A stretch of DNA of 64,000 nucleotides, from contig CM038911.1 in the NCBI GenBank assembly GCA_021904315.1, positions 4,375,390-4,439,389 on the forward strand. The letters run 5' to 3'. The stretch is from Sphagnum magellanicum. Its lineage: Eukaryota; Streptophyta; Sphagnopsida; Sphagnales; Sphagnaceae. The notes beneath the pieces were generated by a model, which worked only from the letters and a program-made list of their open reading frames with translations, did not search any database and had not been told where the DNA came from. The translations under genes and the position numbers were made by a program. Shown piece by piece: positions 23,087 to 34,096 of this stretch (position 1 is its first letter; every line of letters starts with the position of its first letter).

Positions 23087-25630
23087 TTACACCATAGCCT
23101 GTAATTTAGAGAGAATGTCTCTAAAGGTTGGTCTCCGTTCAAGCACATCATCCCAACAAGTTCTGATCAACTGGTTCAAAGGCTGATTTTGGTCACCTGG
23201 CAAAGAAGGTCTTTCATGTACAGCAGAACTATCTATCAAGAAATCAAACTGTGACCTCCGATGGTCTTCGAATGGCTCTTTTCCTGAAAGGATTTCATAG
23301 CAAACCATTGCAAAACTATAAACATCTGCCTTGGCTGTGTACTCAAATTGCCTATGGTCTCGCATAGCTCTAAAAATTTCAGGTGCCCTCCAATAGCCAG
23401 TGCCCACACTCTCAACAGGTGATGCAACATAAAAATCTTGTGATGCACCAAAATCTGTAATTTTGGCATGCAAACTATCAGGATGTTCATGCACTAACAC
23501 ATTTCTGGCTTTTAAATCCCTGTGGAACACATATCGACCATGCAAAAATGCCATGCCTGCTGCAATTTGTGTGATCAAGCTTTTGGCTTCCCGTTTTGAG
23601 AATGGACTTGTTGAATTTTTGGTTTTTGTTCGATCATTGATCAGCTTCCGGAGGTCACTGGGCATCCATTCTAGAACAATTGATGTTCTAAAGCAGTCTA
23701 GGGAATATCCCATCAACCGCACAATGTGAGGATGGTGTAATTTGATCAAAAAATCAAGCTCAAATCGAAAAGATGGATTTTGCTCTTGTCCTTCAATGTT
23801 CTTGAAGGTTTTGATAACGTACTTGCAACCTCCGACCTCAACCCCGATGACTTGCACAGAATCTTTTTCATGTCCATGTATCCTCCAAAGAGCTTGGAAT
23901 GTTGAAGGATCCATGCGAAGGTACCTAGGTAACCCTTGTATGTTAGGTGTGCTCCTACTTGATTCTGCTCCATCCAATCGAGGTACAACCTCAACTTCTG
24001 ATGTCTCAATGTCTTCAAAACCATGTCGGCCAAAGAGGTGAAAGAAATGTTTCATGTGGTAAACTGTAGGCCTTGTTAGGTTCAAGAATTTCTTAGCTAT
24101 TGCAAAGTGCATGAATCCACCATCATGAGTATCCAAGCATTTGATTTCATCCAATCTTGCACAAATTTCTGGAGCTGTAGGTCTTCGTGTTGGATCCAAA
24201 TTCCAACAATCTTGGATGAGATCTCTCAACTTTCCACCAATATCGAATGGCAACATTGGCCTATGGCCAGCCATGATATTAGAACGTAACTCCAAGAGAC
24301 GAATATTTTCATATGGCTCCTGCCCGGTCAAAATTTCAGAGCATGTTATTCCAAAGCTGTATATATCTGCCTTGGCTGAATAACCACGAATAGTTTGACC
24401 TAAATCGTGCTCAATGTCCCATACCTCAGGAGCCATCCACACCCTTGACCCTATCCTAGAGGTATAAGTATCCTTGCTAGTGTAAACATCTTCCCTTGCC
24501 ACTTGACTTGAAGATCCAAAACCACTGATTTTGACATCAACATAACTGCCATGGTCATTAAATAGTATGTTATGAGACTTTATGTCACTATGCATGCATC
24601 CCTTCATGTGTAAGTGCTGAATTCCTCTTGCAATTTGGATGATGATGTCAATGGCCTCTCTCTGACTGAATGGCACACCTTGCCCCTTCTTTTTTGCCAT
24701 ACGCTTCTTAATCAAGACGTACAAATCTCCATCCATCAACTCCATGATAATGTCGCCACTCCTTCTAGAACTATCAGTAGGAAGTGAGGCTCCTACCATG
24801 TGCACTATTTGCGGGTGTCGAAGTCTATTCAGAAACCCCACCTCTTTGTACATTGGTGTCCAGGAATCACAGGGCGTCTCGACTCGTTTAACAGCCACAT
24901 CACATCCCAGCCACTTTGATTTTGTAACCGCATAACACCCTCTTGTTATGAATCCCTCAGCTGAATAATCTGAGGGCTTCACTTTGAAGTGACTTGGGAG
25001 TCGATCCAAGTCCTCACACTCATTGTCTTCATCTCCCTCAAAAGTCTCATAGAAAACATTTCGAACATTTTGCAAATCTTCTCGAGTGTGGTCCGAAGGA
25101 GGGGAACTGTACAAACTCTCCAACATCCCCAACATTTCTGCTTGATCTTGGTGTGCGTCTGAGATAAGTACGTGATTCTGTTGCTCTACACTCATTCTTC
25201 CAAAGTTTACATTATTGTCTGTTGAATGGTCAAACTCACCAGACAATAAAAAGAGCTTACATTTATCCAATTCTCTGTGGATGTCTTCAAAACCTTCATG
25301 ATTTTCAGCTCTTGTCAACAACCTTGTCAACCAATGTTGCTCATTGTATTGCAACACCAAGGCCTCCCCCCTCTTCAAAACAACAAGGAGGTCACTGAAT
25401 GCTGCAGTAGGAAAAGGAAAATTTTCCTCATCATTCGTAAAAGTACTCCTGCACACCTCTCTCCAATAGCAAAGTGAACTGCCCACAGTTTCAAAATGAT
25501 TGGCAAGTCTTCTGCATTGGTGGTTGTTTATCCATATGCCATTTGCTACTTCCTTCACTTTCTCAATGATGCCAAGGGCTTCTTCAACTCGATTGATCAC
25601 TTGCTCCATTGCCCAAAACTTGCAAGTCAA
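23087..25630 (-). CDS. Helical-bundle / pseudokinase / kinase tandem protein
   Basis: An intact single-exon frame of 847 residues (an equally good Met is residue 8). Residues 8-130 form an amphipathic all-helical bundle (INNHQCRRLANHFETVG; LDKCKLFLL near the end) like the N-terminal adaptor or HeLo-type domains of plant MLKL-like proteins. An acidic linker (about 195-210) follows. Kinase domain 1 (about 218-495) keeps the beta-3 Lys (K248), the catalytic-loop Asp (HSD, 347-349, not HRD) and APE (400-402). Its DFG is replaced by SGF (369-371), so it is probably a pseudokinase. Domain 2 (about 574-845) has K607, HRD (703-705), DFG (726-728) and APE (749-751), all intact, so it is predicted to be active on Ser/Thr or with dual specificity. 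No signal peptide or membrane segment is seen, suggesting a cytosolic protein. Function is inferred only: signalling or immune/cell-death control. Related tandem kinases exist in plants, and JAKs share the pseudokinase-kinase order. Confidence 0.88.
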   Translation of the reverse strand: MTCKFWAMEQVINRVEEALGIIEKVKEVANGIWINNHQCRRLANHFETVGSSLCYWREVCRSTFTNDEENFPFPTAAFSDLLVVLKRGEALVLQYNEQHWLTRLLTRAENHEGFEDIHRELDKCKLFLLSGEFDHSTDNNVNFGRMSVEQQNHVLISDAHQDQAEMLGMLESLYSSPPSDHTREDLQNVRNVFYETFEGDEDNECEDLDRLPSHFKVKPSDYSAEGFITRGCYAVTKSKWLGCDVAVKRVETPCDSWTPMYKEVGFLNRLRHPQIVHMVGASLPTDSSRRSGDIIMELMDGDLYVLIKKRMAKKKGQGVPFSQREAIDIIIQIARGIQHLHMKGCMHSDIKSHNILFNDHGSYVDVKISGFGSSSQVAREDVYTSKDTYTSRIGSRVWMAPEVWDIEHDLGQTIRGYSAKADIYSFGITCSEILTGQEPYENIRLLELRSNIMAGHRPMLPFDIGGKLRDLIQDCWNLDPTRRPTAPEICARLDEIKCLDTHDGGFMHFAIAKKFLNLTRPTVYHMKHFFHLFGRHGFEDIETSEVEVVPRLDGAESSRSTPNIQGLPRYLRMDPSTFQALWRIHGHEKDSVQVIGVEVGGCKYVIKTFKNIEGQEQNPSFRFELDFLIKLHHPHIVRLMGYSLDCFRTSIVLEWMPSDLRKLINDRTKTKNSTSPFSKREAKSLITQIAAGMAFLHGRYVFHRDLKARNVLVHEHPDSLHAKITDFGASQDFYVASPVESVGTGYWRAPEIFRAMRDHRQFEYTAKADVYSFAMVCYEILSGKEPFEDHRRSQFDFLIDSSAVHERPSLPGDQNQPLNQLIRTCWDDVLERRPTFRDILSKLQAMV

Positions 25631-25639
25631 TATAGCCTA

Positions 25640-27030
25640 TTCAAGACACTCAAGTTTGTCAATTGCATGTAATAGGATTCAAATCGAAAGTTGTTCCACT
25701 TTTCATTCATGTTGGAACTAACTCTGATTATAAAGTGGAAAGTACCTAAAATTGTCGTTGCAAGGAAGTTGGCATGCAAAATTTCAATATCAAATAAATG
25801 AACATTACATAAACTTTGTAGATTCAGCAACAAAACTTGTTTGAGTACATATTGATTTAACTATGGACTAGGAACTTATTTGTTCCATTTCTTTCCACAA
25901 CTTCACTTGGATGTCTGGGCTTTCATTTTTCAACAAATGAAAAGCTGTATTGGCCAATTAGTGGCCTCATGTGTCAAAAAAAACTTACTGGATGTAAAAT
26001 TTAGTGTTCATTATGGAATCATTCAAAAAGTCATTCTACAAATGTACAATTGTTTCTTTCCATACATTCCTACAAAAGGCACATGGACATGATGGTGTAA
26101 AATTTTAAAAGTACTTTTCAAGTGCACCCGAAAGATGATTAATTTACATACAATTTGGTTTTCTGGCACTTGTTTGGAAGTCTTAAACTAGTACAAACCC
26201 ATGTTTGAGCATAGTGCTAAGTTTGACTATTTGTCCTCAATTAATGGTGTGCATAATCTATTTTCCTTTTACAACGTTTCTACATACATGAATGCATTAA
26301 AATAATATTCATCATAACATAGAAAAGTTAACTATTGTGTAAAGATTAGTATCCAACATGGATCAATTAGGCTCTTATGGTTTGTCAAAGCTCAAGTTCT
26401 AATTGTTTACATACACATTTAAATGAACTGAATTTAGCCTAATCTAATTTAGACAGACACTGAGTTTGTTAACCATTCATGGTTGAGGCTTATTTTTCCA
26501 TTCCTAAAACATTCTTTTGTTAGGTAATATCATAACACAAGCTTAGTCTTGCAGTTATGAAAGATCAAAGATGTATCAACATGCAACAAACATACAAACA
26601 TACTTGTGAGTTTTGCCTAAGAGTTTTTATTGAATGATGAGCTTTTGTTGTCCTTTCTCAGCTACACCTTCAAATGTGCAAATATTCAACTTAGTCATAA
26701 GTATGTTTGTAAGTGGTTCCTCTCTACAAATTTGTACACAAGTAATACCAAGCCAAAATCACATATGAGCTGAAAGTTGTAAGGAAAATTTATTTTTAGA
26801 TTTTCACAGAGTAGCAAGAGCAAAATTTGCTTTGGATATCTCGATGCACTGTGCCATGATGTGGGTAAACTTACAAAGACAAGTTTCAGCTCTTCCAAAA
26901 TACACACCTCAAATTTTCCCTTGCCATGTACTATTGCATATCTCTTGCACAATATTACAATTCAACGAAACTTGAGATGTACAACCTAATGTGTGAAGGT
27001 TACAAAAGAGATAGAGAGAATTTATTTTTT
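25640..27030. other. AT-rich DNA upstream of the tandem kinase, probably leader intron
   Basis: No coding similarity was found on either strand. Because a GC-richer, leader-like block begins at about 27,040, this stretch may be an intron in the 5' untranslated region of the minus strand kinase gene. I cannot prove a splice acceptor. Confidence 0.35.
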
Positions 27031-27039
27031 TTTTAAATC

Positions 27040-27660
27040 GTGAAATGCTTACATGGACGCGGCGAGATTGGTGTAGTTGCTGTGGCTGGCCGGGGATCGG
27101 AGCAAAAGCGATGTGGTGGAGTCGATGTAACCGTAAATCAGCGACGCACGAGGCGCTCCTATGGCGAGAAATAGCGGGGTCGGTGCAGCCGATGAGCGTA
27201 ACCGAAGAAGGCTCAAAATAATCTACAAGGGAGAGGGGCAAATAATACCGCTGGGGTGGGAGGAGGGCGGCAAAAGAAACACAAAAAAACGAAAACGAAA
27301 CAAAACAAAACAAAAAAAAGATGATGGGGGTAGGAGGAGGGCGGCGGAAGATACGCAACCAAAAAATTGGGCGATGGAGCAGGGAGAGGGATCTGAGCGG
27401 ATTCAGGTAGCGAGAAGATCTGAGTTGAGGGCTGGGAACGGAGCATGGACAACACTGCAGTGGGTGGGTGAACCACAGAGAAAACGAAGGAAAAGAAGGT
27501 GGAGCAAAGGGGCAGGGGGCTGAATCTGAGACAGGGAGGCAGTGAGACGAGAGAGCTTTGACGTCTGACAAGATGCGTAGCTTCTTGTGTGAGTGTACAG
27601 AGAGAGGGAGTTAGACTTTAAAAGTCTCTAAGAGGGACGAACAAGCACAGTGAGTGGGAA
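27040..27660 (-). promoter_or_regulatory. Probable 5' leader / promoter block of the tandem kinase gene
   Basis: A sharply GC-richer block that reads CT-rich on the minus strand, typical of plant 5' leaders. Long open frames on both strands here have no protein similarity and very skewed composition. Just upstream on the minus strand (about 27,660-27,685) is an AT-rich patch that could hold a TATA-like element. The link to the kinase gene rests only on strand, composition and distance. Confidence 0.35.
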
Positions 27661-28325
27661 TCTCATTAATATCAATATACTTTTGCTGAGTCATAATCAA
27701 GGGTCTCACCCAGCTGAGTCATAATCACACGTGTAGGGTTGTGCAGGACACTCCTTGTCCAGCAGGATATCACCTAGTACAGAGGGCATTCCCCAGTACT
27801 AGTGTTTTTGTAGGGAATTCTTTTATGAAGCCAAAGTAGCTATCATGCATAGAAAGATGCAGCAAAACTGATGATCATTCATAGGAAAATTCCATAGATC
27901 ATTGGGCATAGGAGGGGGAGGGTTCTTACACCTACTGCTTAAGAGTGAGAGGAATATCATGCATTCAAGTAGGTGTAAGATCCAAAGCCCACTCTTCAGG
28001 AGTAGTAGATGTAAGATGTCTCCTTTTTATGAGAAAAATTCACAAATATAAGATGCCCTCCAAATAGCCTAGGAATTTTCTGCAAGTGCTTTATATAAGA
28101 AGTTGGGCTTACTAAAAAAGAATTTTTTTTGGGTTTTGGCAAGGGAGTTGCACATGGGGGTGAAGGTCATTTTGGGAAAAATGTAAAGGTGAAGGTGTTG
28201 AAGTAGTAAACTTTTTTTTCATAGATTGTGAGGGATAAGTGATATTTTGTTTTTCTTAAAGGGGGGGGGAGGGACTTCTAACTTGCAAGTCCTTTTTGTA
28301 TTGTTTTGTAAATCTTCTGAAGGAG
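27661..28325. other. Intergenic, no gene recognised
   Basis: Contains a duplicated word, GCTGAGTCATAATCA at about 27,685 and 27,713, and a run of G at 28,261-28,269. Around 27,910-28,030 the phrase TAGGTGTAAGATCC / TAGATGTAAGATGTC recurs loosely. No frame or RNA gene can be supported. Confidence 0.5.
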
Positions 28326-28680
28326 GGTGTTACCCCACTTTGGATTGATTTCTTTCTTTTCGTCTGTCTTTTCGTCTTTCCTTCTTTTCTTCTATTTTTT
28401 CCTTGATTTTTTTCTCTTTTTTCTTTTCTTTTTTTTTCCTTTTTTCTATCCTCCCCTCTTTTTCCCTAATTATCCATTCTTTCTTTTTTTTTTTAAATTC
28501 TATTCTTCTTCTTTTTTTTGACTTGGTGATTTTTTCTTTTATTTCTCGCATTTTTTTTGCCTCTTCTTTTTTCTTGATTTTTTTTCCTTTTTTTGGTTTT
28601 TTCTTTTTTCTTTTATTTTCCTATGTTTTCCAATGTTTTCTTTTTTTTTCTTTTCTTTTTTCTCTCCTTTTGTTGGCTTT
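28326..28680 (+). repeat. Polypyrimidine tract (T/C), about 350 bp
   Basis: Almost every base on the plus strand is T or C, with long TTTTTCTTTT-type runs. Frames in it encode Phe-, Ser- and Leu-rich strings on one strand and Lys- and Glu-rich strings on the other. They are composition artefacts. Such tracts can form triplex structures, but nothing here shows a function. Confidence 0.9.
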
Positions 28681-28834
28681 GTAAGAAGCATTGAACGAAC
28701 AATAATGAATAGGTACATGGCTTGGAAAGAAGAGCTTAATGTATAACTTTTGATTAAGTTCACTATGAAGACTAAATTTCTTTTTCAATGAAAGTTTCGA
28801 TAGTTTTAAGAAAACAAAAGTTTGAAAAGCTGAG

Positions 28835-29160
28835 ATCAAGTGGGAGGGCTATTATTAATCACCTACCCACCTTCTTTTTTTCATCCCTCAAGTTGAAAAG
28901 GTGAAATGAGGTGGTGTGGGTTGGGGGCTTTCGTCAATTGCTTATCAACATGGTGAATTTTTTAAAGTTAAACGGGTGAAGTGAGAAAGGTTGGGAGGGT
29001 TTCCATCAATCACCTACCCACATAGTGAAAATAAATTCAAGCTAAAAGGGTGAGGTGAAGGAGGAAGGTTGGGGCTTCCATTATTCTCACATACCCACAT
29101 AATGAATTTTTTTGAAGTTGTGGGGGTGACATAAGTATGGCATATTTATAAAGGAAGGAA
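28835..29160 (+). repeat. About 76-bp degenerate tandem repeat, 4 copies
   Basis: The phrase ATCACCTACCCAC (variants TTGCTTATCAACATGG and TCACATACCCACATAA) recurs at about 28,857, 28,936, 29,008 and 29,086. Each is followed by a T-rich stretch, GTTNAANNGGTGAAGTGA and a GGTTGGG(A/G)G word. Copies are diverged. The array lies between the two polypyrimidine tracts. Confidence 0.75.
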
Positions 29161-29224
29161 TTTTAAACAATAAATTCAAGAAAAATGCCAAAAGATTCTT
29201 GAAACCCATTCCTAAAACTTAATA

Positions 29225-29485
29225 CTTATTTATTCTTTTTTTGCACTTTTCCTTATTTTCTATTTTCTCTTTGACTGTTTGTTTTTTTTTTTTTTGTCTT
29301 TTTTTTGTGTATATATATTTTTTCTAGTTTCTCTTTTTTTTTTGGTCTATTTTTCCTTCCTTCTTCTTTTTATATATATTTCTTTTTTTTCTTTTATAGT
29401 TTTTTTCCCATTTTCCCTAATTTTTATCTTTCACTTATTTTTATTTTTCCTCTTTTCTTCTTTTATTCTTGTTTTTGTTTTGCTT
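29225..29485 (+). repeat. Second polypyrimidine tract, about 260 bp
   Basis: T-dominated sequence with short TATATATAT interruptions at about 29,310 and 29,372. It is similar in composition to the tract at 28,326. The two tracts flank the 76-bp array, giving a compound low-complexity island of about 1.2 kb. Confidence 0.85.
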
Positions 29486-30109
29486 TCAACCATGTGTACA
29501 TATAATGTACCTAGTAGGGGTTTACCAAGAAATAAAAGGGCGTAGTGGCAATTAAATAGGCAAACATCTTCATTGATCAAGTTGTATTTTGTTGACAATC
29601 TTTTTTCTTATTTCTCTAGTTCTATGAAAACACTTGATGGCAATACACAACAAGTTAAGGGAAAGTTCTGGAGGATTATAATGCCCTTTTGAACATGTGA
29701 GGCAAAAATTATGTTTTTTATGTCCCTGCCACACCATCATGAGAAAACTACAGGCAAGGTTTGAAATGTTGAGGACATGGGGAAGTGATGTGCCTAATAA
29801 CATAGAGTATACCTCCCAACATTGTGCAAATTTTGGCATTGCTTCTTTTTCATACACGTTCTCGTATTGCCCAACTTGCATTGTGATTAGTTTCTTACAT
29901 AACATATGCAAATTTGGTCAAAAAAGGATTTTTCAGTCCTACAATAATAGTTGCAAGGGATTATTGACCAAAAGGCTCAAAAGCATTCAAAAAATCAAAT
30001 GAACAAAACTTAAATTACAATGAGCTGTATGTAATAATGTTATAACAACTTCAACTTGTCTTCTTGTTCCTTGGGTTCTGGCCTTGTGTTTTCCTAACTT
30101 TACAAAAAA

Positions 30110-30600
30110 AACTCTAATATCAAGCCCAAAAAGTTAGGGACTTTAATATTGATGAACCCAAACATAGCTATTGCATAATTTTGGCATGCCACATACCCTA
30201 ATCATAAGTATGACAAGTCCTAACAAAGGTTAATTGAATCACAACATAAGTATTGCACAATTAACATTATTTTGAAATGAATATTATGATTATGTTAAAA
30301 GTCGACATGTTGTAATCGTGAAACCCTAACATAATTAATGCACATTTCCCACATACCTGCATCATAGGTATTACATGTTATAATTAAGGTTAATTTAATC
30401 ACAACATAAGTATCTTGTTAAATATTTTAACAATATTTTGGAATGAACATTGTGATTATGTAGAATTAGCATACTATAATCATGGAACACCAACATAAGT
30501 GTTACACATTTCCTACATACCCATCATGTAGGTATTACAAGTTATAACAAGGATAATTGAATCCCAACATAAGTATTGCATAATTAGTGTTTCACTACGC
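30110..30600 (+). repeat. About 165-bp diverged tandem repeat, 3 copies
   Basis: The phrase ACAAGT..TAACAAAGGTTAATTGAATCACAACATAAGTAT recurs at about 30,208, 30,375 and 30,540. It alternates with CATNNTANGTATTACA and a TTTTGGAATGAACATTGTGATTATG segment. Copies are diverged by many substitutions. A fourth partial copy appears at about 31,445-31,510. The CATAGGTATT core is shared with the arrays at 35 kb and 38 kb. Confidence 0.7.
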
Positions 30601-33600
30601 TACACACTACCAATGACAATGATGTTTTTTTAGTTAATTTCAAAAAGTGGAAATTGTGTATATTAATTCAATTGAAAATAGAGAAAAATATTTAACAAGC
30701 TTATATATTAATTTAAACTAAACTAAACTTGTTTACATTATGTTACATTTGATTAAACTTTGTAAGATTATTTTTTAATTCATTAAAATAATTATATTAA
30801 AATAATTTAGGAAAAAATTGAATAAACTAGATTATTTAACATGAATTAGTTCAAATAACATAAATTTAGTTAAACTTGACTAAAATGAACTAAAATGAAT
30901 TAGATTAATGTAAATTAGGGTAAATAGAACATCAAATAAAAATTTTGAATAAGGATTTTGAATTAAATTTTTGAATTTTCTTTTAATAGATGCTAGTTTT
31001 TACAAATAATTTTTTTTTTTCATAAAATTTGAATATTCTATGGTAGATTTTGAAAATGGCTAAAATATCCCATGTGTATTGCAATGTTTGGGAAACATGG
31101 ATGTGTCAAATAAAATAAATTAAATTTTAAAAATACTCTATTCATGTAATTATTTTATGTTACATAATTTTATTCTTTTCGGTATGGTATAAAAAGATGG
31201 TCTGAAAAAAATAATAGTATGGCTTTTCAACTTTATGTCCTTTTCACATGAACTAATATATGAATTTCAATGGATTATATATATATTTATTACATCTTTT
31301 AATTGATTATGAGGTACAATGTAATTAGCTATATCCCATGGAGGGCTAAAAAGGTTAATATTTAATTTTGATTTTAAATTTTTTTGAAAATTGTAATCAT
31401 CTCGTGTGAATATTATTACACATGTTTTGTAACATGTTTAAATATTGCACATCCCCCATCATAGGTATTCTTAAAGGTGACATGAATCCCAACATAAATA
31501 TTACAATTAATGAATTTGCAAACTTCAAATTCATTCATGTCAACTTCTTATTTCAACTCCAAGACTTACAAAAATATCAAATTTTTAAGATTTGCTATGT
31601 CATAGGATTTTAGCATAGGTATTAACCATTAACCAAAATATGGGAAATGGAATCATTGAGACATAGGATTTGAAAAAACATTTGGGCACATGGACATAGG
31701 AATTGGTTGAAGAATCAAATGTGTGGCATTGGGATATCCAACCAATCATGAAACCTAAATGGCATATTGAATTTTGAAAATGACGTAACCCACCCAAATG
31801 ATTTCAATATCATTTAATATTTGGGTATTTTCAACTTAGGTTTAGGTTACTCATGGTTAGATAGTTAAGTAAGCCTAATTACTTACTTGACCCCCATATT
31901 ATGTAACCTTTTAGAATCATTGTGGCCTTCAAGTATGCACTATTCGAAACACCCCCACAACCCACCATAATAATGATGGCTTCAAATTATCTACTCCATG
32001 ACATTATTAGATTTACAATCCAACTATCAAAAATCAACTCAGTTATTGATTGCTCCTTCAAAAAAATTCACCAATTCACACCATAGATGTATTAAAAAAT
32101 AATCACATGAACATTGTGCTATTCAAATTGGAAAATAATTAAAGCAATACTATGCCACACTTACTTTACAAACATATGTTTTGCCCATTGAAACAACACA
32201 TATTCATACTTGTATTTGGATTTGGATTTCATACTATGGCTTTTGCCAATATAACAAAAATAATACTTGGATAATTTGAAGCTCTAACATTTTTTGGAGG
32301 TATATTTTTCACACCAATCCTTCATATGTTTTTCAGTGTTAAGAAGGCCATCATTAACCTTTTCAAACACAACCATTGGATGAAAGATGTCCCTAAATAT
32401 AACCAATCATAATGCATGGTGTCCACATACGCTTGGTGAAGTATAACTATTGTGTGGTCACAAAGAATTTGACCACCCAATTGGCACTCTTTTGCAATAG
32501 CTTTAACAATCACTAATTGATTTGTCATGGACTTGTTCGTGGCCACTTCAACAATTAAAGGATCATCCCCACTTGTTATGTTTTCATCAGGAAATTAGGA
32601 ACATCCACCCACATCAACATGTAGTGGTACTTCACAATCCTTGTAATCATCATCGCCATCGCCATCATCATTGGAGGCCAATATCAAATCATCCTTTAAG
32701 GGTGTTGAAAATAAAACATCCAAACCTCCCCTTTGGGAACTAAAATATGTTGCACAAAACTCCAAAAGAGTGGATTCTAAAATATTAGTTGTGAACAAAA
32801 TGATCACAATTTGGTGTTTACACAAGTTGTTTCAAATTGCTCACTTGTAGGAGCAAGAAGCATACATACTGTAGGGCTTAGGAACCACATACCACCACAT
32901 AATGGTGTCTTGTGATAAAGTAAAAGCACACTATGATGGACTTATTTATATGTCACAAAGGCAAAACTTTCTAGGTTAAATGCATATTGGTAAAACCCAT
33001 ATGCAAGTTGAAAATTCCAACAAAAATGGACTCAAATAACTGGAACTAACTTTTTACCCCTTAAGTTTCAAATAATTCCACCAATAACATTAGTATTCAA
33101 TGAAAGGTGGGCTTTGTAATATAGGTAATTCCTAGGTCATAGTCCATTTAAAAAAATGTTATGGACACATTGTTAATAAGAAAATTGAAGATTTTTTTCC
33201 ACAAATTTGGAACATGTTACATTTTCAAGGGTTATGACACTTGAGATTAAAGTTTCTAGAAAAATTGAAGTATATGATGGACTTTATAATGGCTTATTAT
33301 GCATAGTAATAGTCCAAATTTTTTCAAAGTCCATCACATATTCAAAAGAATTTTTTTCATGACCAAAACAAACTGGAGGTGTTCAAAAAGTTTGAAACTA
33401 AAACATCATTAACTTAGACAGGGAAAAATATGTCAATTTTAATATCATTTCAAGGTTTTTTTGTTTTTGTCTAGTTTTTTGTGTTCAAAAGTACACTAGA
33501 AAATCTCCCAAAATGGACTTTGTAGTTTTGGTCCACCTTAAAGACAAGTTGTTGCATGAGCTTAGAGCTTGAGCCTAGAACATAGAGTTAGAACTTGGGA

Positions 33601-34059
33601 TGGTAAAATGTTTTTTTCCCTTATACACATCTGACTAAAACCCAAGAATTTAACTACAAAATGAATGTTATATATGTAAACCTAAAAACAAACATGGGGA
33701 TGGATGTAAACATTCATCCTCATTATGGATGAATGAATTTTTCATTCATCTAATGTATGAATGAAAAAATTAATTGAATTTATATGTTTTTAATATATAA
33801 GTTTTCCATCAAAATTATGAATGAATATTTTATTTTATCATTAAGCTTTTATCAATGAAATTTTCTCGTCCCTTAGTTTTAATTAACTAAAGCTTTATGA
33901 AACACAATTTAATTTTATATGATATAACATTTGTTGAATAATATAATGAAAATTCCATTATAAATGTATTTGCTAATTATGGTGTAAAATGTCATTAATT
34001 TCAATATGTCTTAACTATATTGCTATTATCATGGTAACATCCACCCCATGGTCATTGTT

Positions 34060-34096
<37 letters not shown>

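Noticed and set aside
27161..27571. Long overlapping frames on both strands in the GC-richer block
   Set aside because: Basic, Pro- or Phe-rich strings from purine/pyrimidine asymmetry; better explained as a leader or promoter than as protein.
28327..29545. Several Phe/Ser-rich plus strand frames and Lys/Glu-rich minus strand frames
   Set aside because: They are direct products of the polypyrimidine tracts and contain no domain.
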